Assembly (NCBI RefSeq): GCF_000021325.1
Contig: NC_011365.1
Span: 2,260,001-2,324,000 of the forward strand
Origin: Gluconacetobacter diazotrophicus PA1 5
GTDB lineage: Bacteria > Pseudomonadota > Alphaproteobacteria > Acetobacterales > Acetobacteraceae
Reading direction: 5' to 3'
Length of the DNA: 64,000 nucleotides
Shown here: positions 1-10,639 of the stretch, piece by piece
Numbering within the stretch: the first letter of the stretch is position 1
How the letters are laid out: the number at the start of each line of letters is the position of its first letter
Position numbers and translations under genes: made by a program
The notes under the pieces: generated by a model
What the model was told of the DNA's origin: nothing
The model's input: only the letters and a program-made list of their open reading frames with translations
Databases searched by the model: none

Positions 1-494
1 CGCTGCGCCGGGCGCTGGACAGCCTGACGACGGCGGAAATCGTGCGCTGCGGCCGCACCGCCGCCGCTGCCCTGCGCCGCGATTTCGGGATCGCGGCGCC
101 GCGCGTGGCCGTCGCCGGCCTGAACCCGCATGCCGGCGAGGGCGGGGTGATGGGGGACGAGGAACGGACGATCATCGCCCCCGCGCTGGACGCATTGCGC
201 GCCGACGGGATCGCGGTCAGCGGCCCCTGGCCGCCGGATACGATGTTCACCCCCCTGGCCCGCGCCCGATACGATGTGGCGCTGTGCATGTATCACGACC
301 AGGCGCTGATCCCGCTGAAGACGATCGACATGGCGGGCGGGGTCAACGTCACGCTGGGCCTGCCCATCATCCGCACCTCGCCCGACCACGGCACCGCCTT
401 CGACATCGCGGGACAGGGCCTGGCCGACCCGTCCAGCCTGCTGGCCGCCCTGCGCCTGGCCGACGAAATGACCCGCAACCAGAGGGCCGCATGA
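1..494 (+). CDS. pdxA: 4-hydroxythreonine-4-phosphate dehydrogenase, C-terminal part
   Basis: The C-terminal 163 residues of PdxA are visible; the reading frame enters the window at base 3 and the start lies upstream. PdxA oxidises 4-phosphohydroxy-L-threonine with NAD, and the product decarboxylates to the amine that PdxJ consumes in pyridoxine 5'-phosphate synthesis in the cytosol. Family motifs are clear: LNPHAGEGG (metal-binding His), [20 protein letters not shown] and [10 protein letters not shown]. The stop codon overlaps the pdxJ start in an ATGA, so the two genes are translationally coupled and make consecutive-step enzymes. Identity is certain; only the missing N-terminus is unknown. 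Confidence 0.96.
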   Translation, partial: LRRALDSLTTAEIVRCGRTAAAALRRDFGIAAPRVAVAGLNPHAGEGGVMGDEERTIIAPALDALRADGIAVSGPWPPDTMFTPLARARYDVALCMYHDQALIPLKTIDMAGGVNVTLGLPIIRTSPDHGTAFDIAGQGLADPSSLLAALRLADEMTRNQRAA

Positions 495-1219
495 CGGATT
501 CCCGTACCCAGGCCCTGCGCCTGGGCGTCAATATCGACCACGTCGCCACCGTGCGGAACGCGCGCGGCGGCGCCCACCCGGACCCGGTCGCCGCCGCGCA
601 CCTCGCCGCCGCCGCCGGGGCCGACGGCATCACCGCCCACCTGCGCGAGGACCGACGCCATATCCGCGACGCCGACCTGGCCCGCCTGCGCGCCGAACTG
701 GCGGTGCCGCTGAACATGGAAATGGCCGCGACGGACGAAATGGTGGGCATCGCGCTGGCGCTGAAGCCGCACGCCTGCTGCATCGTCCCCGAACGCAGGG
801 CGGAGGTCACGACCGAAGGCGGCCTGGATGTCGCCGGGCAGGCCGACGCGCTGGCCCCGCGCGTGCGTGCGCTGCGCGAGGCGGGTATTCGCGTGTCGAT
901 GTTCATCGACCCCGACCCGGCGCAGATCGCGTCCTCGGCCGCCATCGGCGCCGCCGTGGTGGAACTGCATACCGGTGCCTATGCCGAAAACCGGGCGGGG
1001 GAACTGGCGCGGTTGCGGCAGGGGGCGATCCTGGCGGCGCAGGCCGGGCTGGAAGTCCACGCCGGCCACGGCCTGACCTACGACAATGTCGGACCGATCG
1101 CGGCGCTGCCGCAGGTGGTCGAACTGAATATCGGCCATTTCCTGATCGGCCAGGCGATCTTCGACGGGCTGCCCGCGGTCATTGCCAGGATGCGGGAGGC
1201 GATGGAGAGGGGGGCCTAA
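491..1219 (+). CDS. pdxJ: Pyridoxine 5'-phosphate synthase
   Basis: This is a 242-residue TIM-barrel enzyme that condenses 1-deoxy-xylulose 5-phosphate with the aminoacetone phosphate derived from the PdxA product to give pyridoxine 5'-phosphate. Near the start it carries [17 protein letters not shown], followed by [12 protein letters not shown], then [13 protein letters not shown] and [10 protein letters not shown] near the end, all PdxJ hallmarks. The ATG at 491 sits in the ATGA overlap with pdxA, and the length matches the family. The open frame continues upstream inside pdxA but has no support there. The gene ends tail to tail with the next gene, sharing 4 bp across the two stop codons. 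Confidence 0.97.
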   Translation: MTDSRTQALRLGVNIDHVATVRNARGGAHPDPVAAAHLAAAAGADGITAHLREDRRHIRDADLARLRAELAVPLNMEMAATDEMVGIALALKPHACCIVPERRAEVTTEGGLDVAGQADALAPRVRALREAGIRVSMFIDPDPAQIASSAAIGAAVVELHTGAYAENRAGELARLRQGAILAAQAGLEVHAGHGLTYDNVGPIAALPQVVELNIGHFLIGQAIFDGLPAVIARMREAMERGA

Positions 1220-2391
1220 CCCAGGGCCTTCTCGTACACCCGATGCCGCTTGCAGGGCTCGGGCACGATGCGCTCGATCAGCCGGCGCATCGGCATGTTG
1301 GTTTCCAGGATCCAGCCCAGTTCGATCATGCGATAGGGCAGCGTGCGCCCCCGGCGCATCAGTTCGCCGATGATCAGCGCGGGCAGGATGGCGCCCAGCG
1401 CCGTGCCTTCCAGGTCCTTGCTGACGCCCAGCAGGATGACGCGGGCGGAATGGAAGCGGTGGCGCAGCAGCCGCGTGACCAGCCGGACCCAGCCCAGCGG
1501 CGACGGCGCGCCGCCTAGGTCGCCCACGATGTCGTAGACGTTGGGCACCACCAGGGCCACGGCCACGGGCTCGCCCTTCTGCTCGATCAGCACGTAATGT
1601 TCGGGCCGCAGCAGGGGCTTCATCTGCGCGACCATGGTGCTGATATCCTCGCGCGTCAGGTCGACGGCGCCCCAGCTCCGGCGCCAGGCGTCGTTGTACA
1701 GGCGGCGCAGGATCTCGGCATCCTCGGCCAGATGGCCCTTGCGCAGGCCGCGCGTGGTGACGGTGCCCAGCCGGCCCTCGCCCAGGCGCAGGCCGGACGG
1801 CAGGGGCAGCGCCGCCTCGGCCTCGGGCCCCACCTGCATCTGGTAGGCCACCACGTCCATCGCCTTGGCGAAGCCGCAGGCCTCGACCAGCTTCGGCAGC
1901 CAGTGCGAGTGCCACGGCATGGCGATCATGGGGGGCATCTGGTGGCCTTCCACCATCAGCCCGTATTCGCCGTTATAGTTCAGCAGGAACGGGCCGCGTG
2001 CCACCTCCGCCCCCTGCTCGCGCAGCCACGCGCAGGCCGCGTCCAGCAGGGCGGCCACCACTGCGGCGTCGTCGATCGCGTCCAGCGCGCCGAAAAAGCC
2101 GACAGCCCGGCCCTCGCGCGGGGCCACCAGGTCGTCGATCTGCGCCGAGACGCGGCCGACCGGCCGGCCGTCGCGCATCGCCAGGAACAGGCGGGCACGG
2201 CCGTGCCGGAAGAATGCGTTCTTCTTCGGTTCGACCAGGTCGCGCTGCTCCATGTCCAGCGGCGGGACATAGCCCGGCTGGCCCGCGTAAAGGCGGCGCG
2301 GCAGGGCGACGAACACCGAAAGCAGGCGCCTGCCCTCGACGGGCACGATCGTGACCGGGGCCGCCATGGCAGAAGAACGTTCAGTCGGCAT
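1216..2391 (-). CDS. GNAT-fold hypothetical protein
   Basis: This roughly 391-residue cytosolic protein has no signal peptide. The central region ([21 protein letters not shown]) resembles the acetyl-CoA-binding strands of GNAT acyltransferases. The motif [17 protein letters not shown] and a closing [10 protein letters not shown] segment resemble a conserved, poorly characterised alphaproteobacterial family. No substrate can be assigned. Possible starts are a TTG at 2397, ATG at 2391 and ATG at 2367; none has a convincing ribosome site, so 2391 is a compromise. The gene overlaps the pdxJ stop by 4 bp, convergently. About 140 bp of upstream DNA (2398-2534) separates it from tldD, and I see no clear promoter or terminator there. 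Confidence 0.6.
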   Translation of the reverse strand: MPTERSSAMAAPVTIVPVEGRRLLSVFVALPRRLYAGQPGYVPPLDMEQRDLVEPKKNAFFRHGRARLFLAMRDGRPVGRVSAQIDDLVAPREGRAVGFFGALDAIDDAAVVAALLDAACAWLREQGAEVARGPFLLNYNGEYGLMVEGHQMPPMIAMPWHSHWLPKLVEACGFAKAMDVVAYQMQVGPEAEAALPLPSGLRLGEGRLGTVTTRGLRKGHLAEDAEILRRLYNDAWRRSWGAVDLTREDISTMVAQMKPLLRPEHYVLIEQKGEPVAVALVVPNVYDIVGDLGGAPSPLGWVRLVTRLLRHRFHSARVILLGVSKDLEGTALGAILPALIIGELMRRGRTLPYRMIELGWILETNMPMRRLIERIVPEPCKRHRVYEKALG

Positions 2392-2534
2392 GTACAAGTT
2401 CTGCAGCTATCCCGTTATCGCCCACTATTCCGGGCACTGGACATAAAAAGACAGCTCAGAACACACAGGTCGAGAGGGTGTAAAGTTAAGATTTATTTCA
2501 GTTCGTATCCTGGAACGAGCGCCGGGGCCGCCGG

Positions 2535-3995
2535 CTATTTCCCGGTTCCCCCCACCGTCAGGCCGGTCATCTTCAGCGTCGGCTGGCCCACGCCGACCGG
2601 CACGCCCTGCCCGCTCTTGCCGCAGGTGCCGATGCCGGGGTCCAGCGCCATGTCGCCGCCGATCATCGACACCCGGGTCATCGCGTCGGCACCGTTGCCG
2701 ATCAGGGTGGCGCCGCGCACCGGGGCGGTGATCTTCCCGTCCTCGATCAGATAGGCTTCCGACGCCGCGAAGACGAATTTGCCGGACGTGATGTCCACCT
2801 GGCCGCCGCCGAAATTGACCGCGTACAGCCCGCGCCGGGTGGAGCGGATCATGTCCTCGGTCGAGGCGTCGCCGCCCAGCATGATGGTGTTGGTCATGCG
2901 CGGCAGCGGCGCGTGGGCATAGGACTGGCGCCGCCCGTTGCCGGTAGGGCGCACGCCCATCAGCCGCGCGTTCATCCGGTCCTGGATGTAGCCGGTCAGG
3001 ATGCCGTCCTCGATCATCACCGTGCGGCCCGACGGCGTGCCCTCGTCGTCGATGGTCAGGCTGCCGCGCCGGTCGGGCAGGGTGCCGTCATCGACCACGG
3101 TGACGCCCGGGGCGGCCACGCGCTGGCCCATCAGCCCGGCGAAGGCCGACGTGCCCTTGCGGTTGAAATCGCCCTCCAGCCCATGGCCCACGGCCTCGTG
3201 CAGCAGGATGCCGGGCCAGCCGGCGCCCAGCACGACCTCCATCTCGCCCGCCGGGGCCGGTACCGCGTCCAGGTTGACCAGCGCCATGCGCAGGGCCTCG
3301 TCCACCGCGCCCTTCCAGACGGCCTCGTCCAGCAGGCGGGTATAGGAATAGCGGCCGCCCAGGCCGTGGCCGCCGCTTTCGCGCCGCCCGTCCTTTTCCA
3401 CCACCACCGACACGTTCAGCCGCACCAGGGGCCGCAGGTCGGCCACGCGCGCGCCGTCGGCGCGGATGATCTGCACCGCCTGCCATTCGGCGGCCAGCGA
3501 GGCCGAAACCTGCACCACCCGGGAATCGCGCCCCCGCGCGTAGGCGTCCAGCGCCGACAGCAGGGCGGCGCGCGACGCGAAATCGGTCTCGCCCAGCGGG
3601 TTGGTGTCGCCGTACAGATGCCGGTTGGTGGCATGGGGTGCCGCGGCCATGGTGCCCGACCGGCCGGCGCGCACCTGCGTCACCGTGTCGGCCGCGCGCT
3701 TCAGGGCGGATTCGCTCAGTTCGTCGGCATGGGCGAAGCCGGTTTCCTCGCCCAGGATCGCCCGCAGCCCGAACCCCGACGACGTGTCGAACGTGGCCGA
3801 CCGGATGACCCCGTCATCCAGCGAGATCATCTCGCTCTCGCGGTATTCCAGGAACAGCTCGCCGTCATCCATGCCCTCCAGCGTGCGGCGCACCAGCGCC
3901 TCGGCCTCGGCCCGGCCCAGGGTCGCCCCCGCACGGTCGAAGAACAGCCGGTCGGTCGCGGTCAGCGGGTTCAGGATCGGGGTGGTGGTGGGCAT
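2535..3995 (-). CDS. tldD: TldD metalloprotease subunit
   Basis: This 486-residue protein belongs to the TldD/PmbA (U62) family; E. coli TldD is about 481 residues. TldD and TldE form a heterodimeric zinc protease that trims unfolded peptides such as microcin precursors and CcdA. The zinc motif HEAVGHGLEGD is present, and the C-terminal GTCGKSGQGVPVGVGQP block is typical. The ATG at 3995 gives an N-terminus (MPTTTPILNPL) of the expected length; the open frame runs further upstream, but that part looks like non-coding shadow. The partner TldE/PmbA is not in the window. Confidence 0.95.
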   Translation of the reverse strand: MPTTTPILNPLTATDRLFFDRAGATLGRAEAEALVRRTLEGMDDGELFLEYRESEMISLDDGVIRSATFDTSSGFGLRAILGEETGFAHADELSESALKRAADTVTQVRAGRSGTMAAAPHATNRHLYGDTNPLGETDFASRAALLSALDAYARGRDSRVVQVSASLAAEWQAVQIIRADGARVADLRPLVRLNVSVVVEKDGRRESGGHGLGGRYSYTRLLDEAVWKGAVDEALRMALVNLDAVPAPAGEMEVVLGAGWPGILLHEAVGHGLEGDFNRKGTSAFAGLMGQRVAAPGVTVVDDGTLPDRRGSLTIDDEGTPSGRTVMIEDGILTGYIQDRMNARLMGVRPTGNGRRQSYAHAPLPRMTNTIMLGGDASTEDMIRSTRRGLYAVNFGGGQVDITSGKFVFAASEAYLIEDGKITAPVRGATLIGNGADAMTRVSMIGGDMALDPGIGTCGKSGQGVPVGVGQPTLKMTGLTVGGTGK

Positions 3996-4190
3996 GGGGC
4001 ACAAACTCCGGATGACGGCGTGGCCGGGTGGGCGTCGCCATCTTTTCATAATCGGATTCCGATGTGGGGCGAAACCGCCCGATTGACCAGTGCCCCTTCC
4101 ACGGCGGTGTCTGCCTGGTCCTTTCCATCGGGCGGTGGGAAGCCGCAATCCCCGATTGACACGCTGTTACACTCTCGTTACGTGCTTGTT

Positions 4191-4209
4191 GAGAATGATT
4201 ATCATTCGT
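4191..4209. promoter_or_regulatory. Fur box upstream of siderophore receptor
   Basis: The 19-mer GAGAATGATTATCATTCGT is a near-perfect palindrome close to the Fur consensus GATAATGATAATCATTATC. A TTGACA-like hexamer lies at 4156-4161. The box lies immediately upstream of a TonB-dependent siderophore receptor, so iron-dependent repression is the natural reading. It ends only 8 bases before the first possible ATG (4218). Confidence 0.85.
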
Positions 4210-4244
4210 GACAAATTATGTCAAATTTTGCGGGGCACGCCAGA

Positions 4245-6575
4245 ATGATTGTCCACAGGAAATATCGCGTCGAAAAAATCCGGGGGACCGTTTCCAATCT
4301 TACCCTCTGCGGTACCACCCTGCTGCTGGGGGCCCAGTCCGTCGCCCATGCTGCCGACACGCTGAAGCGCGACGAGAAAAAGAAGAAGACGCACGACCCC
4401 GCGATCCACCAGCAGGGTCGTCCGCTTCCGGCGCACGAGGAAATCGACGTCGTCGGGCAGTGGCAGCACCGGTCGCCCAAATTCACCGCCCCGCTGCTGG
4501 ACACGCCCAAGAGCGTGAAGATCATTTCACGCGAATTGCTGGACCAGACCGCATCCCACACGCTGGTCGACGCCCTGCGCAACGTCCCGGGCATCACGAT
4601 GGGGGCGGGCGAAGGCGGGAACCCGGTCGGCGACCGGCCGTTCCTGCGCGGTTTCGATGCGCAGTCCAGCACGTTCGTCGACGGCCTTCGCGACGTCGGC
4701 GCGCAATCGCGCGAGACGTTCAACGTCGAGGCCGTGGAGGTCATCAAGGGCGATTCCGGCGCGATCAGCGGGCGGGCGGGTGCCGGCGGGTCCATCGTGA
4801 TCGACAGCAAGATGCCCAGGCTGAAGAACTCGCTCGATGCCAGCCTGGGCTTCGGCAATGCCGGTTACAAGCGCGGGACGCTGGACGGCAACTGGCAGTT
4901 TTCGCGGACCGGCGCCTTCCGCCTGAACCTGATGGGCGACGACGAAAACAAGGCTGGTCGGGGACCCACAGAATTCAAGCGGTATGGGGTGGCGCCCTCG
5001 GTCTCGCTGGGGCTGGGCACGCCCGACCGGGTCACCCTGATGTATTACCACATGCAGAACGACGACCTGCCCGATGTCGGCATTCCCTACGACAATCCCA
5101 CCTTCAACGCCCGCACCGACGGCGCCCCGCGCCTGATGACGGCCGGCAACGGCGCGCCCGTCAAGGTCCCGTTCGACACCTGGTACGGCCTGGTCAACCG
5201 CGATTCCGACCAGGATTCGATCGATATGGGCACGCTGCGGCTGGAGCACGATTTCAACAGCCACCTGCATATCCGCAACACGACGCGCTATTCCGAGACC
5301 AGCCAGAACGACCTGTGGACCATGCCGGACGACAGCCAGGGCAACATCTATTACGGCTATGTCTACCGGCGTCTCAACAGCCGCGTCTCGACGTTCGATA
5401 CGGCCATAAACCAGACCGACTTCTATGGAACGGTGTCCCTCCTGGGGTTCCGCAACCAGTTTTCGACCGGCATGGAATTCACGCGCGAACAGGGCAAGAA
5501 CGATACCGACACGGCTTATGTGAACGGCGTCAACGTCGCGTCCGGCACGAATTTCACGCATTGCGCCACGGCGCTCGCCTTCACGTCCCATACCTGTACA
5601 ACGCTTTCCAATCCCAATCCCAACGATATGTGGACCGGCGATATCCGCCGGACGGGAAACCCCAACAGCACGCGCATGGATACCAAGGCGGTCTACCTGA
5701 CCGACACGGTCACCTTCATGCCGCAGCTTCTGGGAAATTTCGGCGTCCGGCTGGACAATGTCCAAAGCACGTACCGCGCGCAGGCGGGGGAATACGGGCG
5801 CGGGGACAACCTGTTCACCTACCAGGGCGGCCTGGTCTACAAGCCCGCCCGCAACGGATCGATCTATGCGTCCTACGCGACGTCGGCGATTCCGCCGGGC
5901 AACTCGGTGGGACAGGGGGCGGACGACATCAGCCTCGGCGCGGACCGGACCGGCAATATCGGCAGCGTGCTGAAGCCGGAACGCGACCGCACGATCGAGG
6001 TCGGCACCAAATGGAACGTCCTGCATGACAGGGTGACCCTGACGGGCGCGCTGTTCCAGATCGATACGACGAATTTCAAGATCGCCACCGCCTCGGGCGG
6101 GATCTCGAACGGCGGCAGCAAGCGCACGCGCGGGGGCGAGGTCGGCGTTTCGGGCCACATCACCCGCGACTGGTCCATGACGGCGGGCTACAGCTATCTG
6201 GACGCGCGCCTGGTGCAGGCGGGCGGCAGCGGTGCCGCCGCCGGCCTGATGAACGGACGCCGCGCGCCGAACACGCCGGAAAACAGCCTGGCATTGTGGA
6301 ACACCTACGACATCACCCCGGGGTTCAAGGTCGGTTCAGGCGTCTATTACATGGGCAAGGTCTATGGCGCGGATTCGCCCACGGCGCCGAAATACGTGCC
6401 CGGCTACTGGCGGTTCGACATCATGGCCAGCTACCGCTTCCTGAAGCACTACACGCTTCAGCTCAACATCCAGAACCTGACGAACAAGCGGTATTTCACC
6501 CAGGCCTACGTGACCCATTACGCGCTGCAGGCCGCGGGCCGCACGGCCTTCGTCACGCTGAATGCGCATTTCTGA
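4245..6575 (+). CDS. TonB-dependent catecholate-type siderophore receptor
   Basis: This outer-membrane receptor of about 776 residues has a Sec signal peptide ending ...QSVAHA, then the plug (LLDTPKSVKIISRELL, VDALRNVPGITMGAGEGG, FNVEAVEVIKG) and a 22-strand-type barrel closing with a terminal phenylalanine (TLNAHF), as outer-membrane barrels do. The plug sequence with FLRGFDAQSSTFVDGLRD is most like the Fiu/PiuA group for monomeric catechol-iron. ATG 4245 has a GGGG element 8 bases upstream and leaves room for a transcript start downstream of the Fur box; ATG 4218 is the alternative and has no ribosome site. The stop overlaps the Sel1 gene. Energy would come from TonB/ExbB/ExbD, such as the set at 57.9-60.7 kb. 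The ligand is inference. Confidence 0.9.
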   Translation: MIVHRKYRVEKIRGTVSNLTLCGTTLLLGAQSVAHAADTLKRDEKKKKTHDPAIHQQGRPLPAHEEIDVVGQWQHRSPKFTAPLLDTPKSVKIISRELLDQTASHTLVDALRNVPGITMGAGEGGNPVGDRPFLRGFDAQSSTFVDGLRDVGAQSRETFNVEAVEVIKGDSGAISGRAGAGGSIVIDSKMPRLKNSLDASLGFGNAGYKRGTLDGNWQFSRTGAFRLNLMGDDENKAGRGPTEFKRYGVAPSVSLGLGTPDRVTLMYYHMQNDDLPDVGIPYDNPTFNARTDGAPRLMTAGNGAPVKVPFDTWYGLVNRDSDQDSIDMGTLRLEHDFNSHLHIRNTTRYSETSQNDLWTMPDDSQGNIYYGYVYRRLNSRVSTFDTAINQTDFYGTVSLLGFRNQFSTGMEFTREQGKNDTDTAYVNGVNVASGTNFTHCATALAFTSHTCTTLSNPNPNDMWTGDIRRTGNPNSTRMDTKAVYLTDTVTFMPQLLGNFGVRLDNVQSTYRAQAGEYGRGDNLFTYQGGLVYKPARNGSIYASYATSAIPPGNSVGQGADDISLGADRTGNIGSVLKPERDRTIEVGTKWNVLHDRVTLTGALFQIDTTNFKIATASGGISNGGSKRTRGGEVGVSGHITRDWSMTAGYSYLDARLVQAGGSGAAAGLMNGRRAPNTPENSLALWNTYDITPGFKVGSGVYYMGKVYGADSPTAPKYVPGYWRFDIMASYRFLKHYTLQLNIQNLTNKRYFTQAYVTHYALQAAGRTAFVTLNAHF

Positions 6576-7263
6576 TTCCTCCGCTGCCGCGCCTGAACAG
6601 GTACCGGAACAGGTGTTCGCCACCGTTACCGGCCTGGCGCGGTCGGGCGATCCGGCCGCCCAGCTCGCGCTGGGGCAGATGCTCCTGAACGGGATCGGCA
6701 CCGCGCCGGCCCCGGCGGCGGCGCTGCAATGGTTCCTGGCCAGCGCGGCCCGGGGCGTCCCCATGGCGTGCAACATGGTCGGCCGATGCTGCGAACTGGG
6801 ATGGGGCGTCCCGCCCAGCCCCGCCGACGCGATGCAATGGTATGAAAGGGCGGCCCGCGCCGGCCTCGACTGGGGCATGTACAATTACGCGACGGGCCTC
6901 GCCCTGGGCTGGACCGCCCCGCCCGACCTGGCGCGGGCGCTGGAATGGTTCAGGCGGGCCGCGTCCCTCGGGCATTGCAAATCCTTCAACATCATCGGCG
7001 GCTTCTACGAGGATGGCTGGGCCGTCCCGCGCGACCCGCGCCGGGCCCGCGCCTGTTACGCCCGCGCGGCGCGCGGCGGCGATTTTCGGGGCTGCTTCAA
7101 TCTGGGCCGCTTTCTGCTGCGGGAAGGCAGGCAGGAGGACGCGATGCGGTATTTCGCCATCGCCCGCGCCACCGGTACCCCGAACTTCGTGGCGAACATG
7201 GACGCGTTCCTGGCGTGTCCCGGCGGGCAGGGCGCGCCGGCCGGGGCGGGCCTGACGGCGTGA
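6562..7263 (+). CDS. Sel1-repeat protein
   Basis: This 233-residue protein is built of Sel1-like helical repeats: A-x-LGQMLLNG, A-MQWYERAARAG, ALEWFRRAASLGH and ARACYARAARGGD blocks recur about every 36 residues. It has no signal peptide or membrane segment, so it is likely a cytosolic scaffold. The ATG lies 14 bases inside the receptor gene, so the two are co-transcribed and probably translationally coupled. Small Sel1 proteins next to Fiu/PiuA receptors are known in other proteobacteria; their role in iron uptake is not settled. Regulation by the shared Fur box is inferred. Confidence 0.8.
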   Translation: MRISDSSAAAPEQVPEQVFATVTGLARSGDPAAQLALGQMLLNGIGTAPAPAAALQWFLASAARGVPMACNMVGRCCELGWGVPPSPADAMQWYERAARAGLDWGMYNYATGLALGWTAPPDLARALEWFRRAASLGHCKSFNIIGGFYEDGWAVPRDPRRARACYARAARGGDFRGCFNLGRFLLREGRQEDAMRYFAIARATGTPNFVANMDAFLACPGGQGAPAGAGLTA

Positions 7264-7360
7264 TGAACTTCGCTTCATCGGGGCCGTTTTCCTTTTCCTG
7301 ACCGGCGCGGCAGGGCATGCTACCCGGCAAGTCCCTGACCGACCGAGGAATCCGCGCCCA

Positions 7361-9562
7361 GTGACCCCCGTTCATGTGACTTCAGCCCGTCTTTCTCTCC
7401 GCGCAGGATCGTGCCTCGCGGCCGCTCTGGGGGCGTCGCTGGCGCTGTCCGCTCCGCTGGCCGCCTTCGCCGATACGCCGCCTTCCGCGCCGGATTCCCT
7501 GGCCGCCGCCATGGCGGCGATGCAGCCGCCGCCGGCCATGCCGGCGGACGGGGCGGCCGACCTGTCGGCCGCCGACCTGCCGCCGGTGGTCCTCTTCCTT
7601 CCGCTGTCCCCGGTGCCCGCCGGCCCCACGGTCGCGGTGCCCACCGCCGACCAGCAGGACCTGCGGCCGCCTTCGATCGCGCTGGCCGGCCTGTTCGCCG
7701 CCATGGGGGCGGCCCATGTCTTCGCCGATGCCAAGACGGCGGCCGACGCCATCCCGGACGAGGCCTCGGACGCGCTGCTGGCGGATTACGAACGGCAGAA
7801 GGTCCGTCCCGGATTCGACCTGAAGGATTTCGTGGCGCAGCATTTCGCGATCGCCCCGCGCCGGACCGTTTCCTATCGCCGCCGCCCGAACGAAAGCGTG
7901 CGTGACTATATCAGCGGCATGTGGGAGGTCCTCAGCCGTCCGCCCGACACGCTGGTTGCGCATTCGTCGCTGCTGCCGCTGCCCGAAACCTATGTCGTCC
8001 CAGGCGGCCGGTTCAGCGAGCTGTATTACTGGGACACCTATTTCACGATGATCGGGCTGTACGAGGACGGCCGGATCGACCTGATGCGCGGCATGGTGCG
8101 CGACATCGCCTCGCTGATCGACCGGTACGGGCACATGCCCAACGGCAGCCGCACCTATTACCTCAGCCGGTCCGAACCGCCGTTCTTCGCGCTGATGATC
8201 GACCTGCTGGCGATGCATGACGGGCAGGTCGCCTACACGACGTTCCTGCCGGAACTGCAGCGGGAATACGATTACTGGATGGACGGGGCCGATAGCGTGG
8301 CCCCCGGCGCCGCCTGGCGGCATGTCGTGCGCCTGCCCGACGGCACGCTGATGAACCGCCACTGGGACGACATGGACACCCCCCGGGACGAAAGCTTCCC
8401 GCAGGATATCGCCACCGCCGCCCAGTCGTCGCGTCCGGCGGCCCAGACCTACCGCGACCTGCGCGCCGGGGCGGAAACCGGGTGGGACTATTCCTCGCGC
8501 TGGCTGGCCGACGGGCACAGCATGGCCACGATCCACACCACCGACCTGCTGACGATCGAACTCAACTGCCTGATCGCGCACCTGGAACAGACCCTGTCCC
8601 ACGCCTATGACCTGCGGGGGAACAAGGCGCAGGCCGACCGGTACGCCACGCTGGCCACCGCGCGGATCGATGCCATCCGCCGGGTCCTGTGGGACCCGAA
8701 GCGCGGGGCGTTCTTCGATTACGACTGGAAGACGCGCACCCTGTCGCCCGTCCTGTCGGCGGCCACCGCCATGCCGCTGTTCCTGCAGATGGCGACACCC
8801 GAGCAGGCCCGCGCGGTGGCCGAGACCATGCGGACGAAGCTGCTGAAAGTCGGCGGCCTGACCGCCACCGACCATGTCAGCGGGCAGCAATGGGATTCGC
8901 CGAACGGCTGGGCGCCGGAACAATGGATGGCGATCAAGGGGCTGAACCAGTACGGCCTGGACGACCTGGCGCAGCAGATCGCCTCGCGCTGGATGGAGCG
9001 CGTGATCGGCACCTACGAGAAATCGGGCGTGTTGCTGGAAAAATACGACGTGGTGAACCCGTCCATCAGCCCCACCGGCGGCAAGGGCGGCGGCGAATAT
9101 CCGATGCAGGTCGGGTTCGGCTGGACCAACGGCACGTTGCTGGGCCTGATGAACCGCTATCCGCAGGACACCCGCGTGGTCCTGGACCGCAATCCACGCG
9201 CCGAACAGCCCTTCGCCCAGCCCCTGCCGCCGGTCGATGCCTACCGGGTCCAGGGGCCGACGACGGCGCCGGCCCCGGTTCCGCTGCACCCCACGCCGCC
9301 GCCGGCCGCCACGGTGCAGGACAAGCCGGTCCCGTCCGGGGCGCCGGTTCCAGCCGTGTCGGGCCCGGCCCCCCCTGCGCCGGCGCCTGTGGCCGCCGGA
9401 TCAGACGCGGCCGACGCCGCGAAGCCGGTGCAGGGTCACGATGGCGATGGTCAGAAGGACGGCGGCCCAGGTCTGGTGCACGGTTCCGGCCCAGGCGGGA
9501 ACGACCAGAAGCAGGGTGGTGATGCCCAGCGCGTACTGAATCAGGACCGCCCAGCCCATTAG
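7361..9562 (+). CDS. treA: Periplasmic trehalase (GH37)
   Basis: This 733-residue enzyme hydrolyses trehalose to two glucoses. It has a Sec signal peptide ending about APLAAFA. Both family signatures are present: [14 protein letters not shown] (about residues 214-227) and [11 protein letters not shown] (about 509-519). The catalytic regions [11 protein letters not shown] (acid Asp) and [15 protein letters not shown] (base Glu) are intact. The GTG start at 7361 has GAGGAA 10 bases upstream. The N-terminal region before the catalytic domain is longer than in E. coli TreA. The C-terminal roughly 110 residues are a Pro/Ala/Gly-rich tail, and the last 54 codons lie antisense to the 3' end of ctaA. 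Confidence 0.94.
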   Translation: MTPVHVTSARLSLRAGSCLAAALGASLALSAPLAAFADTPPSAPDSLAAAMAAMQPPPAMPADGAADLSAADLPPVVLFLPLSPVPAGPTVAVPTADQQDLRPPSIALAGLFAAMGAAHVFADAKTAADAIPDEASDALLADYERQKVRPGFDLKDFVAQHFAIAPRRTVSYRRRPNESVRDYISGMWEVLSRPPDTLVAHSSLLPLPETYVVPGGRFSELYYWDTYFTMIGLYEDGRIDLMRGMVRDIASLIDRYGHMPNGSRTYYLSRSEPPFFALMIDLLAMHDGQVAYTTFLPELQREYDYWMDGADSVAPGAAWRHVVRLPDGTLMNRHWDDMDTPRDESFPQDIATAAQSSRPAAQTYRDLRAGAETGWDYSSRWLADGHSMATIHTTDLLTIELNCLIAHLEQTLSHAYDLRGNKAQADRYATLATARIDAIRRVLWDPKRGAFFDYDWKTRTLSPVLSAATAMPLFLQMATPEQARAVAETMRTKLLKVGGLTATDHVSGQQWDSPNGWAPEQWMAIKGLNQYGLDDLAQQIASRWMERVIGTYEKSGVLLEKYDVVNPSISPTGGKGGGEYPMQVGFGWTNGTLLGLMNRYPQDTRVVLDRNPRAEQPFAQPLPPVDAYRVQGPTTAPAPVPLHPTPPPAATVQDKPVPSGAPVPAVSGPAPPAPAPVAAGSDAADAAKPVQGHDGDGQKDGGPGLVHGSGPGGNDQKQGGDAQRVLNQDRPAH

Positions 9563-10501
9563 CATCAGCGCGTCCTGCGCCGGCTTGCCCAGTTGCGGCG
9601 TGCGCAGGCCCGCGAACAGGCAGGCCCCGATGGCCAGCGCGGTCACGGTCGCCAGCAGCCGGTGGTCGAACTGGACGGCCGGCACGTTCTCGAACCAGTT
9701 CAGCCAGAACGGCGACAGCCGGGCGTAGCCATGGGGAATCAGGCGCCCGTCCATCAGCGGAAAGGTGTTGTAGGAAAAACCCGCGTGGGTCCCGGCGGTA
9801 AAGCCGCCAGCGGTGATGGTGATGCCGATCAGGATCGTGGCGCACCACACCAGCCGCTTCGTCCGCACCACCGCCGCCGTGGCGGGGATGAAGGCGGCGC
9901 GGGGCGTGCGGACCGACAGCGCGGTCCACAGGATGGCGATATACAGCGCGAAGGCGCAGCCCAGATGCAGGACCAGCCGCACCGGCTCGACCGCCGTGCT
10001 GTTCTGGTCGAAGCCCGATGCGACCATGAACCAGCCGATCGCCCCCTGCAGCCCGCCCAGCACGAAATACAGCAGCAGCCGCGCGATCAGTCCCCGCGTC
10101 AGCGCGCCGGTCACGGCGAACCAGATCAGCGGCGCCAGCAGCGCCAGGCTCATGACCCGGGCCCAGAACCGATGGGTCCATTCCGCCCAGAAGATCTTCT
10201 GGAACCCGGCCAGCCCGAATCCGTCATGCAGGATCTTGTACTGCGGAATGGTCTGGTACAGCGCGAACTGCCGCTCCCATTCCGCGTGGGACAAGGGCGG
10301 GATGATGCCGGTGACCGGCCGCCAGTCCATGATCGACAGGCCCGAACCGGTCAGCCGGGTGTATCCGCCCAGCGCGATCTGGCCGATCAGCATGAAGCAG
10401 ATGACGAACAGCCAGGTCGAGATACGCCTGCGGTCGCGAAGCGCGATGGGCGAGGCATCGTCGCGGCTGCCGGCCGGACGCAGGGACATGTGTGCGGACA
10501 T
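9401..10501 (-). CDS. ctaA: Heme A synthase
   Basis: This 366-residue inner-membrane protein of the CtaA/COX15 family oxidises heme O to heme A for aa3-type oxidases. It shows eight predicted membrane spans, [13 protein letters not shown] followed by [12 protein letters not shown], the heme-ligand region [11 protein letters not shown], and a second His in the [10 protein letters not shown] and LHLGCAF region. The alphaproteobacterial long form is matched. ATG at 10501 gives a short basic N-terminus. The 3' end overlaps the trehalase tail convergently by 162 bases. No other cytochrome oxidase gene lies in the window. Confidence 0.95.
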   Translation of the reverse strand: MSAHMSLRPAGSRDDASPIALRDRRRISTWLFVICFMLIGQIALGGYTRLTGSGLSIMDWRPVTGIIPPLSHAEWERQFALYQTIPQYKILHDGFGLAGFQKIFWAEWTHRFWARVMSLALLAPLIWFAVTGALTRGLIARLLLYFVLGGLQGAIGWFMVASGFDQNSTAVEPVRLVLHLGCAFALYIAILWTALSVRTPRAAFIPATAAVVRTKRLVWCATILIGITITAGGFTAGTHAGFSYNTFPLMDGRLIPHGYARLSPFWLNWFENVPAVQFDHRLLATVTALAIGACLFAGLRTPQLGKPAQDALMLMGWAVLIQYALGITTLLLVVPAWAGTVHQTWAAVLLTIAIVTLHRLRGVGRV

Positions 10502-10639
10502 GATCGGGATTTAGACCGGCCTTGCGACGGACGGCAAGCGGATGCTAGAGCGGGCCATCCCCCACCAATCGATAAACGAGCCGGTTTCCAATAAGGGTTT
10601 CGCCCTTTGGCGGACACCAGGCAGATCGACAAGGACGGC

